Origin: Entrophospora sp. SA101
Taxonomy: Eukaryota > Glomeromycota > Glomeromycetes > Entrophosporales > Entrophosporaceae
Length of the DNA: 63,970 bases
Assembly (NCBI GenBank): GCA_958430865.1
Contig: CAUDNR010004456.1
Coordinates: 1 to 63,970, forward strand
Direction of reading: 5' to 3'
The translations under genes and the position numbers were made by a program. Below, in pieces: positions 57,737-63,970 of this stretch. The notes beneath the pieces are model-generated. The model saw only the letters and a program-made list of their open reading frames with translations. It searched no databases and was not told the DNA's origin. Position 1 is the stretch's first letter. Every line of letters begins with the position of its first letter.

Positions 57737-58767
57737 TAATTTCATTGTCAATCTCACAAAATCAATTCCCAACATGGGGTTGTTATTATTATTATTGTTT
57801 AAAACAAAAAGAAAAAAGATCATTTATTAATCATGAAATTTTGATTTCTAATTTTTTTTTTCCTAAAAATACTTGCATTGTATTATTATTATATTTCCTC
57901 CTTGAAGGCCACCAAAAATTGAACTTACGACTTTCGAAACAATACAACTTTATTGATAAAGGATCATTAGCCAATTAAATAAATGAATAATGAATTAAAG
58001 TTGATCTATCTATTATTATATAACCTACCTCATAAAAAACATCATCATGCCAATATATTTGTAACTTTTAAATAACTCCTCATTACGATTTTTATAGCGA
58101 TCATTTGTAGGAAATAATATGATACCTAATTTGTTTTAAAAAAGTTAATCCTTACTGATATACACTGTACTTTTCAATATACTAATATTATTATCAATTA
58201 CCAAATGCTACTCCATGTACGATATTTAATATTAGAACTGTAACTATGCTGTAAAATTGCAGCGAAAAACAGCCAATCTTTCTTTCTGGTTTTGAATCTC
58301 GGTATTCTCTCGATCTTGTCATTTCAGCGCCATAATAACCGATGCACTCAAATGAATTTCTTGATAGCAATGAGTTTTCAGTTATATTATTTTCATCAAT
58401 GTAATCTGTATTATTTATACTTGACCCATCTATTGCCATCATTTCTGACATATTATCCACTATTTTGTGTTGTTGTCAAAGTGGGAAATAATAATCTGTT
58501 TGTAGTGGTAGATTACTGGGCAGCATTATATTTGATGCCAGTCGTACAGTTGATGGTAATTTTAGCATCCTAGTCAAATTACTACAATTACACTTATTAT
58601 TGTAGCAATAGTGATCGCAGTTTAGACGATTTCCTGCTGCTGCGCTAGTTTCTCCCAAACCTTATTAGATACATGGATGGGTCATTAGTATTCTATTTAT
58701 TATTATGTATATTTTAAATTAAAAGATTTTTACCTTTACTAGAAAAATATATATTGTTAATGTTCAT
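57737..58767 (-). pseudogene. SulP/SLC26-type transporter, N-terminal exons with in-frame stop and internal deletion
   Basis: Minus-strand exons: 58767-58734 (MNINNIYFSSK), 58660-58202, 58125-58029. Exon 2 codes a cytosolic N-terminus (RMLKLPSTVRLASNIMLPSN, then NMSEMMAIDGSSINN and YGAEMTRSREY) and the start of TM1 (SLQFYSIVTVLILNIVHGVAFG). Exon 3 continues GIILFPTNDRYKNRNEELFK...GMMMFFM. The order matches the start of fungal vacuolar SulP proteins like YGR125W. A TGA at 58476-58478 interrupts exon 2 in frame, with the same frame open on both sides. After exon 3 the remaining membrane domain and STAS domain are missing. At 57737-57790 a scrap (NPMLGIDFVRLTMK) matches the C-terminal NDKPMLGIHFMRSTMR of the relative at 60210. 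So this is a dead, internally deleted copy. Confidence 0.75.
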
Positions 58768-59392
58768 GTTTAGAAATATTGTTTTTTTAACAATCAGAGG
58801 ATAATTAGCAGAGAGTGTGAGATAGTCGTCTTTTTGTAGGGAAACAGTTCAGCCCAAACCGGTAAGTATCGGAGTTGGTGGAATTGCCGTGTATCTCGGA
58901 GTTATAAAATCAATTTTTGTTTTATATTTTATTTATTAACTATCTTAAAGAGAATACAAACCAGGGTACAAAATTTTTTGTGAAGATTTCTGGATTCTTT
59001 CTAAAATGCAATAAGAAATATTTACCGGGAAAATAATAAAACTTGATGGCAAGCTAAGCTAAAACTTAAAAATAAAGCAACAATTAACTCCTTTAGTCAT
59101 ATAGTTCACTTACTTCGAATTTCATTTGCCAATAAAATTTCCAGATATCTAATTTCAGACAAAAGCTCAAGCTTTAGCTCATCAAATGATAGAAAAGAAG
59201 CAAAAGGCACGATCAATCTATTACATTGGTGGGAAGATAAAAGGATAAATGTCCAATTCTATCCATCTTCATCAGTGCCTAGTGAGATGCTTTTTTCTAA
59301 TCAATCACATTACTCCAAAAGAAATAAAGTTGTAGGAAAAATTTTTTTTTTTTTAAAAGAAATATGACATTATTAGATAATATTTAACAAGT
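58768..59392. other. Intergenic; one unstarted frame
   Basis: From about 59152 to 59360 the plus strand has a ~69-codon frame after a TTTCCAG acceptor (KEAKGTINLLHWWEDKRINV...). It may be a lone exon or a remnant. No family recognised. Confidence 0.35.
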
Positions 59393-59467
59393 ATGGCCGC
59401 TGGTGAAGCCTTAACCTTTAATATTAATAAGTCTGACGATTTATGCCTAGAAAGCTTCGGCGAATCT
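59393..59467 (+). CDS. Possible orphan first exon
   Basis: ATG GCC GCT... encodes MAAGEALTFNINKSDDLCLE plus five more codons and ends at a strong GTAAGT donor. No second exon could be found before the dispersed repeat at 59487. It may be the start of a gene disrupted by that repeat, or chance. Confidence 0.25.
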
Positions 59468-59486
59468 GTAAGTACATAGGATAATC

Positions 59487-59655
59487 GTAAATAAATAGAT
59501 GTTAATATGGCTTTTTACAAAATTCAAAGACTTCTATAAAGTTTTTTTTATTTACTTATTCTCAAACACTTTAAGCAGTTTGTTTAGCAATCTTATTTTT
59601 ACAATAACATCACCTGTCCATATTTTCAATTGACACTCTTGGACAATACTTTGGG
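59487..59655. repeat. Dispersed repeat, related to 38411-38625
   Basis: Shares blocks in the same order with 38411-38625: AATAAATA, ACAAAATTCAAAGACTTCTATAAAG-like, TTTACAATAA and CTTGGACAATACTT. Both start near ATG-like MxFYKxQ codons. Family unknown; probably retroelement-derived. Confidence 0.55.
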
Positions 59656-60209
59656 GATAATGATAAGAAGAAAATTAGAAATATTTACCAGTAAATAATA
59701 TAATAATGAAAAAAAATTTTTAATGATCACAGAAAATCAATATCCTCCATTATTATTATTATGCTTCAATTCTCCTTGGCATGTTTTCGAATGATTTATT
59801 AAACCATTCTTTTTGAAATACAATCTCTAAATCCGTTGGATGTTTAGGAAACCTGCTTCTTTTTCAATTGGTCTTTCAAGTTTATCTCAAAGATTCCCAA
59901 TTGGATTAAGGTCTAACGATTGTGAAAACTTAAAACATTTGCTCGTTGCAATTCAGTCAGCTCTTTGTTTTTGTCTCTTTAAAAATCCTGATCTATAACA
60001 TTTTATTTATTTTTAATTACTTATTTTTAAAATTATGAGAATTTTACAAGCTGATTCTTGAAAACTAAATTATTTTATTGAGATAATTTTTATGTATTAT
60101 TAGCATACAAAACTTGAGAAGATTTGTGTAGTATTTTACATGTATATTTGTTAGAATCTAAGCTACATGATTATATTTTTTTATTATGCAAAACAAAGTT
60201 CGTATACCT
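59656..60209. other. Intergenic
   Basis: Around 59757-59960 the minus strand has phrases like a short transposase end, but no frame can be supported. No gene called. Confidence 0.35.
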
Positions 60210-61805
60210 CTAATTGTTGTTATAATAATAATAAAAATCCTGGGGATAATGATTTAACCTTTTTACAGATAATCTCATTGTCGATCTCATAAAATGGATT
60301 CCCAACATGGGTTTGTCATTAATCATACTCTTGAAAGCATGTTTATCCATTCCCCATAGGACACATGGAGTTATTGTCACCAAATTTGTTCGTCGCAGAT
60401 TATCAGTGAAAAATCCCATTTCACCTACCACAGTAAATGGTAATATTCTCTCAATTTGTTCTGGTTTATTATTCTCTGCTGAAATCTGTGTGACAATCAA
60501 TTGTCCTTCCTCCACCACATACATAAAATTTGGGTTAGATCCTTCCGACCACAGTGTTGAATCCTTTTGTAATATTTCCTTTTTAAAATATGGAACCAAC
60601 AAGTTAAAGAATTCCTCATTCTCATTGGTAGTTTCATTAAATGCTTTCATTAAAATATTTACAAATTTGCATCTACTTTTAAGATAGAGCTCATCTAAAT
60701 CAAATGTAAATTAATTTATATATACATATATATGTACTGATTGATTGATTAATTTACTTACTTTTATATATATACTTTCCAGCATTTTCGACTTGAAGAT
60801 TACAAAAAGTCTCATCCTTAAGTAAAGATGGTATAATCTGATGATGTACTCCAACTTTAATAAATATTAAAAAAAAATATTATTAATGGATTTTTAACAT
60901 CTAATAAATTTATATTATAAATAATTACCAAGCTGGTTACCATTGAATAATGGTTTGTGTTTAGCATAATAAGTTCCCAAAAGTGAATCTTCACACCATT
61001 CAAGTGCCTCATTATATTTACTAAAAAACTTTACATAGTCATTATGTGAATCTTTCCAAAATGACAATTTCTTCAATGATTTACGAACTTGCTCAGAGCC
61101 ATCTGATTTTATTCCACAAATTACAAGGTATATTTTTTGATGCTGAAGATACTTTTGAATGTTTTCAAGCACTTGGACAGCATTCATCTCAAATCCAGTA
61201 ACATCATACATATTCAAAATTAAGAATTTGATTTGCTTTGATCCCTGTTCACAATCAATCAGGAATTCCCTTATATTATCTTCAATTCCTTTCATTGTTC
61301 CATAAAATATATAGCCATCCAATATCTTTACATAGATTTGAATACCACCAACTTTTTTGAGGAATTGTTGGTCACGGAAATGTCTTCGGACAGAAGATCT
61401 AGCTGAATTGTTAGGAAATATTGTTTTAATTTTTCCTCTTTTATAATTTGTTATTATGAGAAATATATATGAGAGCACAATTCCTAAAACTATTCCTTCA
61501 ACAAATCCAATAATCATTATTGCAATTATTATGATTATGATGTTAGAATATTCACAATTATCAGAAATTTTCCATGAATCTATCAATGCTTCCCCTATCA
61601 ATTTCAATCCCAAATAAATGATCATTGTGACTATGACTATTGTAGGAATGTAATTAATGAACATTTGTCCAAAATATATTACTATACTGATCAAACATGC
61701 AAGTATCAATCCTACAATACAATTATTTACTCTTGATTTGATCAATAAAATTGATTCTTCATACTCAAAGGAAACTAGTATTATTGGCATTAGTGGAAAT
61801 AACAT
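60210..61805 (-). pseudogene. SulP/SLC26-type transporter, C-terminal half (TMs, STAS and cyclic-nucleotide-binding-like domain), 5'-truncated
   Basis: Minus-strand exons 61805-60929, 60854-60762 and 60694-60210 are fully open and in phase (~485 codons). Order: three or four last membrane segments (VGLILACLISIVIYFG, YIPTIVIVTMIIYLGLKLI, IIIIIAIMIIGFVEGIVLGI), ARSSVRRHFRDQQFLKKVGG, a STAS domain (IFYGTMKGIEDNIREFLID, KFLILNMYDVTGFEMNAV), then a cNMP-binding-like domain (LWSEGSNPNFMYVVEEG...LPFTVVGEMGFFTDNLRRTN). This matches the C-terminal half of YGR125W-type fungal transporters, thought to sit in vacuolar membranes. No N-terminal half lies upstream: the frame meets a perfect 32-bp palindrome at 61792-61823 and then repeats. 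So the gene is truncated, though what remains is intact. Could in theory be expressed from an internal Met at 61805. Confidence 0.78.
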
Positions 61806-61823
61806 AATTATGTTATTTCCACT
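61792..61823. repeat. Perfect 32-bp palindrome
   Basis: AGTGGAAATAACATAA is directly followed by its reverse complement TTATGTTATTTCCACT with no spacer. It sits exactly where the transporter reading frame loses family resemblance. Confidence 0.92.
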
Positions 61824-61858
61824 TAGTCTAGGTTATTCCCCCTCAGCTATGACGTGTA

Positions 61859-61985
61859 GATCGTAAAATTCAAGTCATTTGAGTGATGGGTTGATCATAA
61901 AACTCAAGTCATTTGAGTGATGGGTTGATCATAAAACTCAAGTCATTTGAGTGATGGGTATGTCATAAAACTCAAGTCATTCGAG
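61859..61985. repeat. 34-bp tandem repeat, about 3.7 copies
   Basis: Copies start at 61859, 61893, 61927 and 61961 (partial). Each unit contains the inverted repeat ACTCAAGTCATTTGAGT, so each copy could form a small hairpin. Copies 2 and 3 are nearly identical. Confidence 0.92.
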
Positions 61986-63970
61986 ATAAATTTTTGTATA
62001 TCAAATTGGTGATCCCGGGTGATTTAAAATACAAGGCGCTCAGTGAGTTAGGTTATGCAACCGGGTTGGCCTCATCGCGAGTTTGATGGGTCAAACATAT
62101 TTTATACGTCATTTGATATCATATGCTGGCTTATCGTTCCCATCCAATTTCCGTTCCAATAAAATAACTGAGGTAGGTTATGCTACCCCTGCGCGTTCCT
62201 TCTACGGTGCAGATCATCTATAATCATTAATTGCTTATCGTAACAATTGGTCAACTTCAAAATACTAAAACAAAAAAAAATTATATCATTTTAAAAAATT
62301 TAACCGATAAGTTTTATTGTTCATGACTCAAGCTTCAAAACTTATCGGCTGGTTTTTTCTTAAACTGAAAATTGGCAGAGCCTTAGCATTTTGAAAATTC
62401 CGAATTTTGTTATACATTTAAGAAATTGAGACTAAGTAAATTTCGTGTAACAACTTTTTTTTTCATGGAATATTTTCTACAACATACATTTGATTTATTT
62501 GATTTATTATTTCCTTTTTTTATTAATAAATAAAAGTTCTTTACAACAAGAAAGTTTAACGAACATATTACAGTCAGGAATTTTGCTAAATTTGGTATTT
62601 ATTAATTTATAAATGATAAACATTCTGGAATTTCTGGAAGAAATTTTGGAAGAAATTTGATTGGCTAATTTTATGCAGATCCTTACGTTAAAAAACAATT
62701 AAAGAAAAAGAAAAACATGGCGAGAGCTTTATTAACTGGTCATATAACTTCTGAACTGTAGGATTAAGCAATATAAGGATGATGATTTCGTGATTTAACA
62801 TATAGTATATTATCCTGATAGATAATTTTAATATTGTGTATAAATTCAATAATAGCTATTTAATAAAAATAATCAATTAATATTGTGTGTATTTATAATT
62901 ATAATGTAATATATATGCGCACATAAAATCAGTAACCTGATAAATGATTTAATCCATAAAAATAATCAATTTATTTGCTCTCTGATTATGATTAAATTAT
63001 TCACTTTACCCATTGAATATATACATAAATAAAAATTAGTATAATTATTCATAAAACAATAAATATATAAATTTAATAAGTAAATTTTTGAATAAAAAAA
63101 AATTTTTTTTAGTGATTCTTACATGTAACATTCAGAGAAATTTATTTCAACAAAAGATTTTGGTGATTTCGGCCTTGATCTTGGTCTTTGTCTTTTTCAT
63201 TGATGGTTAACTTGAGTTTTTTTCGTTGGTTTTAGATCTAGTTTATCATTTTCTCAAAGAAAAGAAAATTTACAAAAAGAAAATACTTACAACGAAGAAA
63301 TCATCAATTAGCTTCTATTAAAATTCATGTGTTTGTAAAATCTTGACTTGCTAATCATTAACAGATAATGTAGTAATTAAATAAATGAATATAAAAATTT
63401 ATAAATTCAAATCATACTTCTTTTGTCCAACTTTTTTAATACCCAGATCACCAAGATCCCTCAACACTTTGAACTGTTTAATGACTGATTATGGTTTAAT
63501 ATATGCGTTTCTATATGTTTCTTCAGTATTTTTTTTAGGTTCCTTAAAAAAAAAAGTCACAAGATCAATAAAGAAAAATGGCTTTTTTACAAAATTTTAT
63601 TGGGGAAAAAATTTCTAGAACATTGTTTGTTACACATCCCGATTTAGCAAAATTCCTGACTGTATAAAAAAAAATTATGTCATTTTCACGTGACTTCCGC
63701 AATAATTTGGTTTGGTTGGATCGGCAACATGGGACCTCTCTATCGGTCCTTATTTTACTATCTCACAATATATAAAAGCTTGTAAATAATAAGTGTAACG
63801 TTGAAAATATAAAGAAAAAATATTTTTTACAACCGATGGTATTTTTTTGAAGCTTAGGAAAGACACTTTGAAAAAATTTATATCAAAAAGAAAGCTGAAG
63901 ATTTTTTCTTACAAGTATGAAAATTTTAATTTGTGAATTCTTGGTGTACAATATGTACGTGTTTCACGTT
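61986..63970. other. Intergenic to window end, no gene seen
   Basis: Includes TAGGTTATGC-containing repeats at 62049 and 62172, and an imperfect hairpin at 62301-62351 with CCGATAAGTTTT arms. A 77-codon frame at 63385-63618 has non-coding composition. Confidence 0.45.

Noticed and set aside
57327..57978. ORFs of 60-103 codons in this stretch
   Set aside because: Overlapping frames with no family resemblance or splice partners; only the transporter scrap on the minus strand at 57737-57790 could be supported.
60307..60687. 126-codon plus-strand ORF
   Set aside because: Antisense to the cNMP-binding-like domain of the transporter fragment.
1..63970. CRISPR arrays or prokaryotic defence systems
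   Set aside because: The tandem repeats seen have no unique spacers, and the introns show the DNA is eukaryotic.

Overview
This window looks like nuclear DNA of a fungus. It is very AT-rich and gene-sparse. Its genes are cut by many short introns, mostly 55-130 bases, with GTAAGT-like donors and TAG/CAG acceptors. The protein kinase at 36415-37901 has an N-terminal half of a kind I know from the expanded kinase families of arbuscular mycorrhizal fungi (Glomeromycotina, e.g. Rhizophagus). The many decayed BED-finger hAT copies fit the same group. I infer Glomeromycotina; the sequence alone does not prove the species.

Layout. 1-12 kb: a secreted Ser/Thr-rich surface protein on the minus strand, then mostly decayed DNA. 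This holds a broken copper-ATPase HMA exon, a complete TA-flanked inverted-repeat element, a broken Elongator subunit 4 (ELP4) gene, one small intact hypothetical gene and a decayed hAT transposase. 12.4-15 kb: an eight-exon eIF4A-like DEAD-box protein that keeps the fold and an open frame but has lost the ATPase residues. 15-22 kb: transposon territory, with a 1.6 kb hAT element with duplicated target site, a mariner fragment, a minisatellite and a hairpin-rich 420 bp MITE with perfect 8 bp target duplications.

22-34 kb: a gene block with a PPN2-like metallophosphatase, a multi-pass receptor-like membrane protein (minus), a small At2g23090/ZNF706-like zinc protein, glutamine-dependent NAD synthetase (16 exons) and TRM82/WDR4. 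34-40 kb: a decayed reading frame, the kinase (one-base frameshift), a MITE and another broken reading frame. 40-49 kb: the densest block, with SAM50 (minus) and a rhomboid-like protein (plus) sharing a 213 bp promoter region, then an ANP32-like acidic LRR protein and TDP1, both minus. 51-53.5 kb: a RING-CH protein matching only the N-terminal part of Doa10/MARCH6, ending in an Asp/Asn repeat. 55-56.7 kb: a perfect 555 bp tandem duplication plus a diverged third copy. 57-62 kb: two broken relatives of a SulP/SLC26 transporter with STAS and cyclic-nucleotide-binding-like domains. One has only its C-terminal half. The other has an N-terminal half with an in-frame stop, then a scrap of its C-terminus. 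62-64 kb: no gene seen.

The intact genes are housekeeping functions: NAD synthesis, tRNA m7G modification, mitochondrial beta-barrel assembly, repair of topoisomerase-DNA adducts and polyphosphate metabolism. They are not co-functional or operon-like. Exon borders were worked out by hand from splice signals, reading phase and family resemblance. I found no tRNA, rRNA, CRISPR or prokaryotic-type operon.
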